From Metellina segmentata (Eukaryota; Arthropoda; Arachnida; Araneae; Tetragnathidae), in NCBI GenBank assembly GCA_947359465.1, contig OX375881.1, forward strand, positions 118,850,738 to 118,914,737: a DNA stretch of 64,000 nt, read 5' to 3'. Both the position numbers and the translations under genes were made by a program. The notes beneath the pieces were generated by a model. It was not told the origin of the DNA, ran no database searches, and saw only the letters and a list, made by a program, of their open reading frames with translations. Shown piece after piece: positions 46,571-57,541 of the stretch. Numbering within the stretch: the stretch's first letter is position 1; the number at the start of each line of letters is the position of its first letter.

Positions 46571-46902
46571 CCGACCAACCGGTATAGTGGTTAAGGTGTT
46601 AGCCTCTAGATAGGAAGGTTCCTGGTTCGAATCCGGGTTCGGGCATGGATGTTTGTAATCGTATGGTGTAGAGGCGGCTGGTGCACCTTAAATCTGTCGT
46701 GGCCGAAAGTCCTCACGTTGGGTTGGCGTGGAAGTTTGGAGAGTGGGGTGCCAGCTCAGGTGTTGCTTCGTCATCTGACCGTGGTTCAAAATTAAGAGGT
46801 GTTGTCCTCGGATCTTTCCCTTAAGGGACTGATCCCGGACCGTCGTCAATAGCCCGTTGTGTTGCTCTAGTACGACGTTAACTAAAATTACCATTACCAT
46901 TA
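46571..46902 (+). mobile_element. young type A SINE, full length
   Basis: Head CCGACCAACCGGTATAGTGG, box A TAGTGGTTAAGG, box B GGTTCGAATCC, core, GTACGACGTTAACTAAAAT and ATTACC tail. A perfect 14-bp duplication CCGTCGGTAGGGTG flanks it (46557-46570 and 46903-46916). Confidence 0.95.
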
Positions 46903-46916
46903 CCGTCGGTAGGGTG

Positions 46917-47165
46917 GTATTTTAATTGATGTCGTACGGTTGCAACGGGATATTGAAAGCACAAGGGAAATATTCGAGGACAACATCACGTGATTTAGAA
47001 CCACGGTCAGATAACGAGTCAACAATTGAACACTCTTCACATTTCCATACCACGCCAACATGAAAACACGACGGATTTAACCCACCTACAAGACGGTCTT
47101 TGGTTGGATTTGAACTAGCAACCCCCTTCGATTGGATAGCCGTTACTCTTTCACTACTCTTCCTT
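46917..47165 (-). mobile_element. type B SINE, diverged
   Basis: Minus-strand copy: 3' end TACGACATCAATTAAAATACC, a core with several small deletions, the linker AAAGACCGTCTTGTAGGTGG, and a head reading GGCTATCCAATCGAAGGGGG. Its 3' tail adjoins the duplication of the young SINE to its left. Confidence 0.78.
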
Positions 47166-47282
47166 ATGGATCCCGCTGATGATTGGGCTTTCAGTGTGCA
47201 AGGACCGGCCAACTTGGAGTGCTGAAAATAAGCAAGCAAAGGAAAGCTTTGACACAAAAGTGAAAAGCTACAGCTAGGGTAA

Positions 47283-47585
47283 GGTTCCGCGGTAGCCCAA
47301 TTGGTAGACATCAGCTATGTTGCGAGTTTGAGTTGCAGAAGATAGGGTGATCGGGTTGCGAGTTCGAATCTCGGTTCAGACAAAGACCGTCATGTACACG
47401 GGGGCTGGTGCACGTGAAACCGGTCGTGGCCTCAAACGTCTTAATGTTCGCAGGGTGTGGAGGTTTGTAGATTGGGGTAGAAAGATAGCTCGGCTGTACT
47501 CGGATATTTCCCTTGGGGATGGATCACTGACCGTCGCCAATAGCCCGTTGTGTTGCTCCAGTTTGACGTTATTTACCTACCATTG
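47283..47585 (+). mobile_element. type B SINE with a duplicated head segment
   Basis: CGGTAGCCCAATTGGTAGAC (box A region) is followed by TTGCGAGTTTGAGTTGCAG and again GTTGCGAGTTCGAATCTCGG, so the T-arm region is present twice. Then come linker CGTCATGTACACGGGGGCTG, a shortened core and the 3' end TTTGACGTTATTTACCTACC. Confidence 0.8.
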
Positions 47586-48225
47586 TCGTAGGGACTGATG
47601 CTAATCCATAGCAGGGCCACCGCGCTGCTCTTAGCCGAAGCGTGGCTATGAGTAGCGATCATGTTTAACGTCATGTAACAATTAGGCGCGTACACAACTG
47701 AATAAATAAAAACATTATCTATTTAAAGAAATATGAATATGATTTACATTTACATTTACATTAATTCAAGGTCGTGGTGACAGCAATTGACATCGAATCG
47801 CCTAGTAGACAAGAGCGTGGTTCCAAAATCAGAGTCTGGAGGATACCGTCTGTTCCTCTCAAATGTGTAGTTGCACATCTTGAAAAATCTTGTCAGAACA
47901 AGTTCAATTGCCAACGCAAACACCTGCGAAGGGGGTTTTAAGTTTGAACTCGGTGTCCTGCCATCTGCAATAAAATGTTTTTATGTTTTCCCGACGTTCC
48001 GACTGGACTTCATAAGGTCGGGATCTTGGGAGTGGCTCCTCAGCCGTTTTTTCCGGAGAGCCCCAAAGTGCAGGTGGTTGACGGGGTTGATCTGAATTCC
48101 AGATGGGGTGGGTGCGAGACCGACCAGCACACACGCTACTCTTACTACCAAAGAATAAATAGTGAAAGGATATTAACTGTAAAGTGTTCTTCTGGTGGTT
48201 TTCTTCCGCTCGAAAACTGTACTCT
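47586..48225. other. no gene recognised
   Basis: Contains TTTACA-rich repeats (47735-47765) and a GC-richer 300-bp patch. Open frames on both strands show no domain. Confidence 0.4.
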
Positions 48226-48233
48226 TTTTGAAC

Positions 48234-49230
48234 TGGGGATGCGACATCGATGTCGATGGTTTCAAAACATCGATGTTTTATATAAAAAAAACATCAATGT
48301 ATTTAACATCGATGTATTGGAGCCGATGTTTTATTTTTAAATAAAAAAAAGTACCATCATAAAAATTAAAAAAATATTCATGTAGTTTAATTTTCATAAT
48401 CAGTAAATTGAACATACTTTTAGACCAAAGTGGGCAAGGGTGAAGGGTATCAAAAGTAAGGATGCGACATCGAAGTCGATGTTTTCAAAACATCGATGTA
48501 TTTGCTATCCATTTATTAGAGCCATTGTTTTTTTAAGATCGATGTTTTAACGTTGTCGATGTTTTATTTTTGAACGAAAAAAGTACCATAGTAAAAATTA
48601 TAAGAAAAATAACCGTGCAACCAAGTATTTGTCAGTGGTGACGACATCCGTCCAATCAGAAAGAGTATTTTCCTTAAATGGTGGTGTAGTTAGTTAAAAA
48701 AGAAGTCGGCTTAAAGTGTAGAAAGTTAACAATCTTCTTTTTTTAGAAACTGTAAATAAGAAATTTTGGGAGCTATAATAATTATAGGCCCCAATATTTT
48801 TTATTTGCAGTAAATAAAAATAAGTTTGTTGTGTCCCCCTATAAGTTATTGTTATTTACCTACCTAATTAAACTTGTAGTTAGTAGTACCTTGTCAAGTT
48901 GTTGTAAATATTATTTTCTTTTATATTATATATATTCAATTTGAAAATAAAAGATCTGTTAATTGATCTTATTAATTTTTTTTTACTTTGTTTTGACAGT
49001 TAAAAAAAGTCTTACTTATAAATTAAGAAACCCGGCAAATGACAAATTTAATCCCCCCCCCCCCCTTTGAACATTAATGTTTGAACTTGCTAAGCCAGTT
49101 TTAAGAAATGGGGAAAAAGAATTTAAATACACTGATGTTTAAAACCATCGATGGTTTACGGGCGATGTATTATAAACATCGATGTTTTAATTTTGAACAT
49201 CGATGTTTTGCTGTCGATGTCGCATGCCTA
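48234..49230. mobile_element. hAT deletion derivative, relative of 4542-5323
   Basis: Left end TGGGGATGCGACATCGATG; complement of the right end TAGGCATGCGACATCGACAG. Flanks TTTTGAAC (48226-48233) and CTTTGAAC (49231-49238) are an 8-bp duplication with one mismatch. A second terminus-like AAGGATGCGACATCGAAGTC at 48460 suggests a repeat copy of the end or a nested relative. A run of C interrupts it at 49050-49063. Confidence 0.8.
48630..48770 (+). pseudogene. hAT transposase C-terminal (hATC) remnant
   Basis: The plus frame reads VTTSVQSERVFSLNGGVVS, a TAA stop, then KRSRLKV and another stop. This is the same S-E-R-x-F-S dimerisation-domain start as at 5066-5150, with independent nonsense changes. 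Confidence 0.78.
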
Positions 49231-49312
49231 CTTTGAACACGATCTTTTGATTGGATTCGAATTCGCAACTCCCCGATTACATGTCAGTTACCCTTCCAAT
49301 CTTGCTTCCGTG

Positions 49313-49628
49313 GTAAGGTAAGGTAGTTTCAATTATATTAGTACCAGAGAAACACAACGGGCTATTGCGGACGATCAAATATCAGTTTCCTAAGGGAAAG
49401 ACCCGAGGACAGCACCACGTCATCTTGAACCTCGGTCAGATGACGAGGCAACGCCTGAGCTGGCACCCCATTCTCTAAACTTCCACACCAACTCAAAGTG
49501 AGGACTTTCGGCCACGACCAACTTAAGGTGCACCAGCCGCCTCTACACCGTCCGCTTACAAATATCCATGCACTGACCCGGATTCGAATCAGGAACCTTC
49601 CGATTTAGAGGCTAACACCTCAACCATC
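49313..49628 (-). mobile_element. type A SINE, older subtype
   Basis: The minus-strand head at the right (TGGTTGAGGTGTTAGCCTC, box B GATTCGAATCC, CAGTGCATGGAT) is joined to the core and to the end GGTACTAATATAATTGAAAC. Confidence 0.85.
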
Positions 49629-49740
49629 AGTGGATGTTTGGAGAGTGGGGTGCCTGCTCAAGTGTTGTCTCGTGATCTGACCGTGGTTCAAAATTGCGTG
49701 GTGTTGTCCTCGAATCTTTCCCTTAGGGAATTGGTCGGCC
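49625..49740 (+). mobile_element. SINE core fragment, inverted to its neighbour
   Basis: Plus strand GGATGTTTGGAGAGTGGGGT through TCGTGATCTGACCGTGG to CCTTAGGGAATTGGTCGGCC. It shares the variants CTGCTCAAGTGTTGTCTCGT with the copy at 50089-50415, so the two belong to one subfamily. Confidence 0.8.
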
Positions 49741-50088
49741 TTCATTCCGCGGTCCCCAATTCGTTTCGATGCGACTGCACATTCGTCTCTGGACGTGCGT
49801 TTGTCCGGCATGCTAGCACCTCCTGTCGAAAGCAGGTTAATCCAATTTCGACAGCATTCCCCCGCGCGTCGGAATCCTCCGCACGCGAGGAGGTGGTTGC
49901 AACCACTCGGATGCAAGCGCGGGTTCAAGGTCTGCGGGAAGCACAGGTAACCGAAGAGGAACCCATTGTTTGGGAGGGGAAACAAATGTCTGTGCGTGTG
50001 CGTAATAATGCTAATCGCCATGTAACAGAGCTGACAAGTGGCGGCCGATTTCGCTTTCAGTGGCGAGGGTTCTTGCAGACTAGGAGCT
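49741..50088. other. GC-elevated island between SINEs
   Basis: Unique GC-richer DNA. The 133- and 150-codon open frames across it run out of SINE sequence and have no recognisable domain. Confidence 0.35.
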
Positions 50089-50415
50089 GACCAACCGGTC
50101 TGCTGGTTAAGGTGTTAGCCTCTAGAGCGGAAGGTTCCTGGTTCGAATCCGGGTCAGTGCATGGATGTTTGTAAGCGTATGGTGTAGAGGCGGCTGGAGC
50201 ACCTTAAATCTGTCGGGGCCGAAAGTCCTCATGTAGGGTGGGTGTGAAAGTTTGGAGAGTGGGGTGTCTGCTCAAGTGTTGTCTCGTGATCTGACCGTGT
50301 TTCAAAATTGCGTGGTGGTGTTCTCGAATCTTTCCCTTGGTGAATTGATCCCGGACCGTCGTCAATAACCCTTTGTGTTGCTCTAGTACGACGTTAATTA
50401 AATATTACCAATTAC
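50089..50415 (+). mobile_element. type A SINE, older subtype, full length
   Basis: GACCAACCGGTCTGCTGGTT head, box B GGTTCGAATCC, CAGTGCATGG, core, GTACGACGTTAATTAAATAT and an ATTACCAATTACC tail. I saw no clean duplication. Confidence 0.87.
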
Positions 50416-50424
50416 CAATGACGG

Positions 50425-50565
50425 GACGTGGAGGCCCAGCTGGCAGAGTAAAAAATTAGCAACCATAGACTAGTGAGTTCCCAATTCGACTCAGCCATAG
50501 ACCGCCGCGTGTTCACAGAAGCTAGTTCAAGTGAAACCTGTCATGGTCTTGTACTCTGATCTTCC
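50425..50565 (+). mobile_element. type B SINE, 5' half only
   Basis: AGGCCCAGCTGGCAGAGTAA, ATTAGCAACCATAGACTAG, the box B-like CCCAATTCGACTC, then linker GACCGCCGCGTGTTCACAGA. It stops within CTGTCATGGTCTTGTA, before the core. Confidence 0.72.
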
Positions 50566-50639
50566 TCTTTAGGTTAGGCGTAAAGTGGTGATCAAAACAT
50601 CAGGTGAACACACTGCGATAGATAAATGGCTGAATTTAT

Positions 50640-50790
50640 TAAATTTGTTTTTTATTCCCCTAATTTAAGTTTCTTTCTTTGTGATCGTTAAAGATAAAGT
50701 GAAAATTTTAACGGATTTCAAATCAGTGTAAAATTATACCCCAGATTGATACCAAAAACAGATTTATTACTCAATTATTTCTATCACACA
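50640..50790 (-). repeat. repeat family E, copy with an unfilled TTAA site
   Basis: Matches, in inverse orientation, 52860-52990 and the flanks of the piggyBac insertion at 38155/39489 (shared TTTTACNNATTTC-type blocks such as ACGGATTTCAAATCAGTG). The GATCGTTAAAGATAAAG stretch at 50684-50700 carries an intact TTAA (50688-50691), the position filled by piggyBac at 38 kb. Confidence 0.6.
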
Positions 50791-51159
50791 CCCACCCTTT
50801 TCTCTATCTCTGGTGAGTGTATGTGGTTCGTTTGTCTAGTGGAGATGGCAACACTTCATAGATATCTTTTTCAACTTTTATTTGGACATTCTAGGTTATA
50901 TAGGAATATATTACGACATAATATAAAACAGTAGCAGAGAGCCCCTCATCGTCCGTTCTCTGTCGTCTCCGTGGGTCCAGTCCCTTCTTTTATTTTCGCT
51001 CTCCCCCTTTCTCCTCCTAACCCGGTTGACCTTTTACTGACACCCCCGCCAACGTCCCTAGGGATGTCTCGTTCCCCCAACACCCGTTCCTCCTTGTGTT
51101 GGTAGGGGAACCTCCGAACCTTACAATTTCCATTTGATTATTTATTAAATAATTAATTA

Positions 51160-52679
51160 CACTCACTGCCAAAAGTTCAGCACGGAGAGGAAAATGTTAA
51201 TGTCCATAAGCTAATCTGAATTTGAGAGGCTGCAATTTGCTGCAGAGGTAGATGGAAGTATGCAAATGTGTAATGTAAGAGCCAATCATGGTATCGTGTC
51301 GAGAAAAATGCTAAAAGGGCGGCCGTATAAGAAGCCTGCATTGTGAAGTGCTAGAGGAGTTGCATGTAAGTGCTGATAAAAAGTGTTTAGAGCTTTCGTA
51401 CCATTAGTTTTCAAGACAGACGTGTTTCTATGGCTTCCAGAGGACGAATGGCATTTTGTGAGACGCTTTGAAGCAGGACAATCAATCACTAATCTTGCAC
51501 TTTTCTTCTGCGTTCATCATTCCATCATTTCACGATTATGGAAACGATTTCAAACAAAGCAAACAGTTGTCCGAAGACCTGTGGCCGGCCGCCAAAGGGT
51601 TACGACCCCCGTGAAAAATCGATATATTGCTGTTGTAGCGAAGCGGAATCGAAGAGCTACTTCCATACATATTACATCTATAGTTTCAGCGTCCATTAGT
51701 AAGACGATATTTTCCACTACTGTGCGCCGAAGGCAACACATGAAGGGACTGTAAGCCCGGGTACCATGAGTTTGTGTTCCTCTTCCGTCCAATCCAGAGG
51801 GGTACGATTAAAGTGGTGTCGGCAACATGTGAATTGGATTGTATCTGATTGGGCTAACGTTATGTTCTCGGATGAGTCGAGATTTGTCCTGGAGCCAGAT
51901 GACAAACGTATAAGGGTCTGGAGAGAACAAGGCACACGCAATCGGCTCCAGAACATCATCGAACATCAAGCATTCCGAGGTGGAAGCATCATGATGTGAG
52001 CCGGGATTTCGTTGAGATATCGCACCGACTTGCATATCTATAGACAAGGTTCTGTGACGGCTGTCCGGTATCGGAATGAAATCCTAGAACCCACTGTGAG
52101 ATTGCACGCTGCAGCAGTTGGTCCTTATTTCGTTTTAATGGATGATAATGCGCGTCCCCATAGGGCTGGCATCGTCGACGACACCTGGAGAGTGATGGGA
52201 TTGCACGTATGGTTTGGCCGACGTACTCGCCCGACTTTAATCTCATTGAAAATCGTTGGGATGCCCTCGGCCGTGCTGTGTCTGCACGTTTCCCACCCCC
52301 AGCTACTCTCACAGAGTTGCAAGCTGCTCTACAAGAGAAATGTCGATTACTTGACTTCAGGGTGGTTCAACACCTCATGGAAAGCATGGTCACACGCTGT
52401 TAACTTTGTATGAGGATGAGGGGTGGTCACATACCCTATTAATGGCTATTTTGCTTACTTGTTTTGAATTTAAACATAATTTTGTGTTTGACTCCAATAT
52501 GGCTTCATCTTATAATTTATGAAAATTCATTATTGTTTTCATCTTTGTATTTAATTCTTATTTCTGTTTCATGCATAAACCTATTTGCTACTTTCCTGCT
52601 GTATTTCGAGTCAATTAAAGCTGTACATGTCGGGTTTTTTAGCATTTTACCTTTCGTGCTTAACTTTTGGCAGTGAGTG
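51160..52679 (+). mobile_element. Tc1-like element, degenerate
   Basis: Left end CACTCACTGCCAAAAGTTCA; complement of the right end CACTCACTGCCAAAAGTTAA. TA flanks both (51158-51159 and 52680-52681). The length of about 1.52 kb is usual for a Tc1 element. It carries one transposase pseudogene. Confidence 0.93.
51400..52403 (+). pseudogene. Tc1 transposase pseudogene (DD34E)
   Basis: Blocks in order: FVRRFEAGQSITNLALFF (first helix-turn-helix), VVRRPVAGRQRVTTPV (GRPR-like linker), WANVMFSDESRFVLEPDDKR (first D), MDDNARPHRAGIVDD (second D), SPDFNLIENRWDALGRAV (E), and SARFPPPATLTELQAALQE to the C-terminus. Lesions: TAA and TGA stops after HMKGL, a frameshift just before VQSRG, a TGA replacing the W of GGSIMxWAG, and a 1-nt loss between the second D and E. 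Allowing for that loss, the spacing from the second D to E is 34 residues. No product is possible. Confidence 0.92.
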
Positions 52680-52730
52680 TATTTATTTACAGAAAATCAC
52701 ATTTGAAATCACATAACTACGCCAGATCGA

Positions 52731-52990
52731 TACCAAAAACAGATTTATTATTTAATTATTTACCATTTGATTATGTATTAAATAATTAATTATGGTATTA
52801 AATAATTAATTATATGTACTAAATAAATATTTATTTATTAAATAATTAATTAATTATTTAAAGAAAATCACATTTAAGGTAACGATCTGGTAAAATTTTC
52901 CGCAGATTTCAAATCCGTTAAAATTTTTGCTCTATCTTCAACGATCGCAAAGATATAAACTTGAATCAGGGGAATAAAAAACAAATTTTA
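52731..52990 (+). repeat. repeat family E, copy 2
   Basis: CGATACCAAAAACAGATTTA and AAAATTTTCCGCAGATTTCA blocks match 50640-50790 (inverse) and 38040-38155. AT-only repeats (ATTAAATAATTAATTA) lie between them at 52757-52860. The site equivalent to the piggyBac target reads CTTCAACGATC here. Confidence 0.55.
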
Positions 52991-53284
52991 TGTATAAGAA
53001 AAGCTGTGGATGCACGTCCATGCCTGTCTATGTGATTCATTGGGTAGAGCGACAGTGGCATTGCTGCGAAAATAGGACCAGTTGTGACTTCTTAATCGCT
53101 GCGATTGTTGAGTCGCAAGTGTATGCACTTATATTAGAAACAATGTTTTATTTTTGCGACTGAAAAATCGCGCGACGAGAAATTGCAAGTGGAGGCCTAG
53201 CCTTAAGGGGTTCAACCCAGAATTTCGTCAACACGTTGTGTTGCTTCAACCTATAACTATTTCACTCGATATTCTGTCATTTTA

Positions 53285-53596
53285 AAAATCGTCGTACTGG
53301 AGCAACACAACGGGCTATTAACGACGGTCCGGGATCAGTCCCTGAAGGGAAAGATCCGAGGACAACACCTCGTAATTTTGAACCACGGTCAGATGACGAA
53401 GCAACACCTGAGCTGGCACCCCACTCTCCAAACTTCCACGCCAACCCAACGTGAGGACTTTCGGCCACGACAGATTTAAGGTGCACCAGCCGCCTCTACA
53501 CCATACGTTTGCAAACATCCATGCCCGAACCCGGATTCGAACCAGGAACCTTCCGATCTAGAGGCTAACACCTTAACCACTATACCGGTTGGTCGG
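53285..53596 (-). mobile_element. young type A SINE lacking its 3' tail
   Basis: Minus strand: GCCGACCAACCGGTATAGTG, box B GGTTCGAATCC, GGGTTCGGGCATGGATG, core, and an end at CAGTACGACG. It is very similar to the copies at 21644 and 46571, but the terminal ATTACC tail is missing. Confidence 0.9.
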
Positions 53597-54142
53597 CGGG
53601 GGGTTTAAGGAGAAGAGAGGAGCGTTGGACCCTTCTCAACTCGTGAGAATGTTAATTGGGGCTCAGTCACGTGGACAGCAAGCAACGCCTCGTTGCCATA
53701 TGCATCCGTAAAATTCAGGGACGCCAATAACCGGTGCACCGCATTGATCTTTACCGTCGCCCCAATGCCAGCGAACCGGTTCTTTCCGCTACCGAAGGAT
53801 ACTTCCCGCATTTTCTTTACACATTTTGATTCTAATGAAACGAATGTGTTCTATTTTGTGACTAGTAGAGCCGAGGGAGACCTTGACGATCCGTTGTCTT
53901 TCTCATTCCGCAGAACATTCAATTAAAACAAACAGCTTGTGACGGCGGAGGCTGTCTTGAATGCGCTGCATCGTAATGGTCGCAATCTGTTATGCGCCTC
54001 GAATGGAAAGAAATGGCAGGAAGACAGGCACGTTTCGAGTAATTAATCTTACGTGGCATTTGCACTTGAGTTTCCATATTAGGTTTCTGGCGTCCTTACT
54101 CACCTTTCAGGCTTTTTTTAGGGCGCCGTAGGCAGATAAGTA
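53597..54142. other. no gene recognised
   Basis: Mixed sequence. Overlapping plus and minus open frames at 53605-53926 cover the same bases and neither shows a domain. Confidence 0.4.
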
Positions 54143-54445
54143 AGTAGTTAATTCACGTCGCGCTGGAACAACACAACAATCGACGACGTCCCGGGATCAA
54201 TCCCCAAGGGATAGACCCGAGGACAGCGCCACGTCGTTTGGAACAACGGTAAGATAACGAGGTCAACACATGAGCTGGCTCCCACTCTCCAAACTTCCTC
54301 ACTAACTTCCAACATGAGGACATTTCTCGACACTACAGATTGAACGTGCACCAGCATCCTTTGTACACGACGGTCTTTGGCGGGATTCGTAATCACAACC
54401 CTTCGTTCGCCAGTACGCTGCTCTTCTAACTCAGCTACACAACTT
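54143..54445 (-). mobile_element. tRNA-derived SINE, type B
   Basis: Minus strand: GTAGCTGAGTTAGAAGAGCA (box A region), GGTTGTGATTACGAATCC (decayed box B), AAAGACCGTCGTGTACAAAG, core and GCGACGTGAATTAACTAC. Confidence 0.83.
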
Positions 54446-54492
54446 GCTATTGACAACGGTTCGTGATCAATCATAACGGGAAACATCCTAGG
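54446..54492 (-). mobile_element. short SINE 3' fragment
   Basis: About 45 bp of the SINE 3' region (complement of CTTGCTATTGACAACGGTTC and following CGTGATCAAT), directly before the mosaic SINE. Confidence 0.55.
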
Positions 54493-54496
54493 ACAA

Positions 54497-54790
54497 CAAT
54501 TGGTAATTGGTAATTTTTTTAGTTAACGTCGTACTAGAGCAACACAACGGGCTATTGACGACGGTCCGGGATCAGTCCCTTAAGGGAAAGATCCGAGGAC
54601 AACACCTCGTAATTTTGAACCCCGGTCAGATGACGAAGCAACACCTGAACTGGCACGCCAACATGAGGACTTTTGAGGCCACGAGAAATTTAACATGCAC
54701 CAGCCCCTTTGTACACGACCGTCTTTGGCTTGATACGAACTCGTAACCCTCCGGTTTCTTATTCAGTGCTTTTTCAACCGGGTCATCCAG
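54497..54790 (-). mobile_element. mosaic SINE: type B head on a type A 3' half
   Basis: The left (3') half reads like a young type A copy: ATTGGTAATTGGTAATT tail, GTTAACGTCGTACTAGAGCA, AGGGAAAGATCCGAGGACAA. After GAACTGGCA the sequence switches to CGCCAACATGAGGACTTTTG and GTACACGACCGTCTTTGGCT, the type B linker and head. The switch drops the CCCCACTCTCCAAACTTCCA block. Confidence 0.8.
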
Positions 54791-55105
54791 AAGGGAAAGA
54801 TCCGAAAGCATCGTTCGTCATTTTAAACCGTGGTCAGATGGCGAGGTCAACACCTGATCTGGCACCCCACTCCTTGTTTGGTATCTGTGAGGTGCAACAT
54901 GAATCGACCCATCCTGGTGCCGTACACGGTTCCGCTCTTATAGTGCAGTGGAGGTCGTTCAATGAAGGCCCATATACACGGCGGTCGTTGGCTGAATTCG
55001 AACTCGAAATCCTCCGGTTGTCTTTCCAACTGGGCTACCGCGTCCCCGGAAGGATCCGAGGACACCATGTCATTTTGAACCACGGGCAGATGACGATGCA
55101 AATAC
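54791..55105 (-). mobile_element. cluster of type B SINE fragments
   Basis: 54791-54880 carries 3'-side core (AAGGGAAAGATCCGAAAGCA, GATCTGGCACCCCACTCC). 54960-55050 carries a type B linker and head (ACACGGCGGTCGTTGGCTGA, AATCCTCCGGTTGTC, complement of GTAGCCCAGTTGGAAAGAC). 55050-55105 carries more core (GAAGGATCCGAGGACACC). The order fits successive nested insertions followed by decay. Confidence 0.68.
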
Positions 55106-55534
55106 TGAAGGAGGAATGAAAGAAAACTTCCAGTTGGTAGGTAACTAGAGGTAGGTAGTTTGGGGGATTTATGACCCCCTATTTTTGGCCGAAACAACCT
55201 CAAGTAATAAATGTGACAGAGGAAAGGTTTTGTGGAACACAGAGTAGGCGATCTCCAACAAACAGGACTAAAAGACAGTATACCCGCATAGGAAAAGAAT
55301 AGCAGAGTACCTCGGACCCCGAAGCCCGTGCACAGAAAAGAAGATGCGTACCCAAGGGCTCGGAAACTGTTGGAGAGCAGCATTGAAAACTGCAGTGTGG
55401 AACATTATGAAGGATTTGGTTTTTCCCCAACTCTGGAGCATTATCCGTTTGGACAAATGATCCCTTCCCCATTTTCCTGTAGAGGTTTATCCAACTAGTG
55501 TCTCAATTAAACGATGGTTAACAACCGAGGCAGG
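55106..55534. other. no gene recognised
   Basis: Open frames on the minus strand (55200-55472 and the 178-codon frame ending at 54847) share bases in different frames and run into SINE sequence. No domain recognised. Confidence 0.4.
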
Positions 55535-55935
55535 CAGGTACTTTAATTAACATCGCACTGGATCAGGGTTAAACAGGTTACTAGGCGACGGTACGGGATC
55601 AAGCCTAAGTCTGAGACAACAATCGAATCTTGAGAAGCTTTACGGGTTAAGCATATCTAGGATCTGCTGTAGCCCGGTTGGAATGGTAACGGTTTAGCAA
55701 CCGGAGGGTTGCGAGTTTGAAACTCGATTCAACCCAAGAGCGTCTTGTACGTGAATGCTGCTGCACGCTAAATCCGCCGTGACCTGAAGTGTCCTCAACT
55801 TGGCGTTTTGTGGACTATCGTAGAGTTCGATGCCAGCTCAGATTTTGACCTCGTCCTCTGACTTGATCCGTGCACTCGGTTTTTTTTTCGGGATTGAATC
55901 CAGACCGTCGCCTCGCATCAGACAGGTGTTAATTC
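55535..55935. mobile_element. inverted SINE pair: 3' fragment and type B copy
   Basis: 55535-55625 is a minus-strand 3' fragment with a GGCAGGCAGGTACTTTAATTA tail. 55668-55935 is a plus-strand type B copy: TGTAGCCCGGTTGGAATGGT, ACCGGAGGGTTGCGAG, linker GAGCGTCTTGTACGTGAATG, and a shortened core (CAGCTCAGATTTTGACCTCG). Confidence 0.77.
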
Positions 55936-56931
55936 AATTACAATCCTTGGATTGCAATGTCCCCAGGGTTCAAAGATTTTGGAACACGCTTTCGGTGAGT
56001 TCTGGGAAGATAAAAAGGGTCGTGGACGTGTTTCACAAGGGGGTCACACAAAACAACCCCGACTTGTAAAGCCGATAGTTATTGGTATTGGGAGTTATTG
56101 CTCAAGTCCTTTTGTAAATCCTCCCCGCCTCATTCATGGTTTAAATAATGCTCTCGTTGAATGGAGTTGTGTTTCATTATTCCGGAGCATGTGAACGTTT
56201 TGTTGAGGCCACGTTCGAGAAAACAGTTTCTCTGAAGCGGGCCCAATGTTCAAGGGGGAGGGGCTACACAAAGGGAGCCCCGTCCTCCTTTCCTCAAAGG
56301 AGCAAGGTGAAAGATCTCTTGCGTGGCCCCACAAAGGACCGCTCCACCGGAACGCTCCTTTAATCAGCGGAATAATTAGGCCTCCCATTCTAATGAGCTC
56401 TCTCATTACGCGGCTCTTGTTTCCGAATTCCGTTTGCGTAACCTTAGCATCCCCCGGAGGTGGCCATTGTGCGAGCAAGGGGTCGTCGGGGATGGATCGA
56501 GGGAGGGGAAAGAGAAGAAGGCAAGTGGGAGAAAGGAGCTAATCGATCTTGAGAGGAAGAGTGGTTGCGTGGCCGGGGGCTCCATTGTTCGGGACACGTG
56601 CCCTAAAAAGCGGTAACGAGCGTTTGTTGGTCGTGCCGACACCAAGCTTTTGCAACATTTGTACACGAAGGGTTGGGTCGGCCTCTCCCGAGAAGCTCTT
56701 TTTTCCCCCCATTGTCTCTTTTTCTCACTCTCCTGATATCCAGAGACACACCTTCCGCTGATTTCCATCGCCTATCCTACTTCCGCGCTCCACTTCGGCT
56801 CCGGGAGACTGCGTCACAAGTTCGAGTCCGTACCGGGTACGGAGGTGTGCCGTCAACGACGACACGGCCATCGGAGGTGCTACACACAAAAAGATACAGG
56901 CCAGAGATAGCCGAGTTGCGAAGAGCAACGG
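55936..56931. other. GC-elevated single-copy island
   Basis: The longest GC-richer block in the right half, with overlapping open frames on both strands up to about 120 codons. I see no domain, splice pattern or repeat end. It is of interest only as possible conserved sequence. Confidence 0.35.
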
Positions 56932-57541
56932 TAGGTGTTTTAATTAACATCGCACTGGAACAACACCATGGGCTATTGGCGTCGGTCTGGGATCAAACCA
57001 GAAGGGGAAGATTCGAGGACACCACCACGTCTTTATGAACCGTCGTCAGACGATAAGGTCACACCCGAGCAGGCACCCCACTCTCCAGACTTCCACGCGA
57101 TGCCAACGTGAGGACATAGGAGGCAACGATAGATTTTACGCGCCACAACCCCCACCCCCACTTGAACACGACGTTCTTTGGTTGGATTGGAACATGCAAC
57201 CCATCGGTTGCTTATCCCTTACTCTCTTCCAACCGGACGACGGAGGAGCAACGTATTACCAACAACGAGAGGTTTACGAGTTTGATACTCGGTTCAGCCT
57301 AAGACCGTCGTGTATACGGAAGGTGTGGAACGTTCAATCTGTCGTGGCCTCAAATGTCTCACCTTGGTGTGGTGTAGAAGTTTAGAGATTTGTGTGCTAA
57401 CTCAGGTGTGCCCTCTTCATCCAACCGTGACTCTAAATGACGTGTTGTCTTCGGATCTCTCCATTCGGATTGGGTCCCGGATCGTTGCCAATGGCCCGTT
57501 GTGTTGTTCTTCAGCGAAGTTAAATACGATACCTACCTACC
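56932..57541. mobile_element. head-to-head pair of type B SINEs
   Basis: A minus-strand copy (56932-57235: tail GGTAGGTGTTTTAATTAACA, core, linker, head ending at CTTCCAACCGG) is followed at once by a plus-strand copy (57236-57541: head with ACGAGAGGTTTACGAG, linker AAGACCGTCGTGTATACGG, core, tail ATACCTACCTACC). Both tails point outward. Confidence 0.85.
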
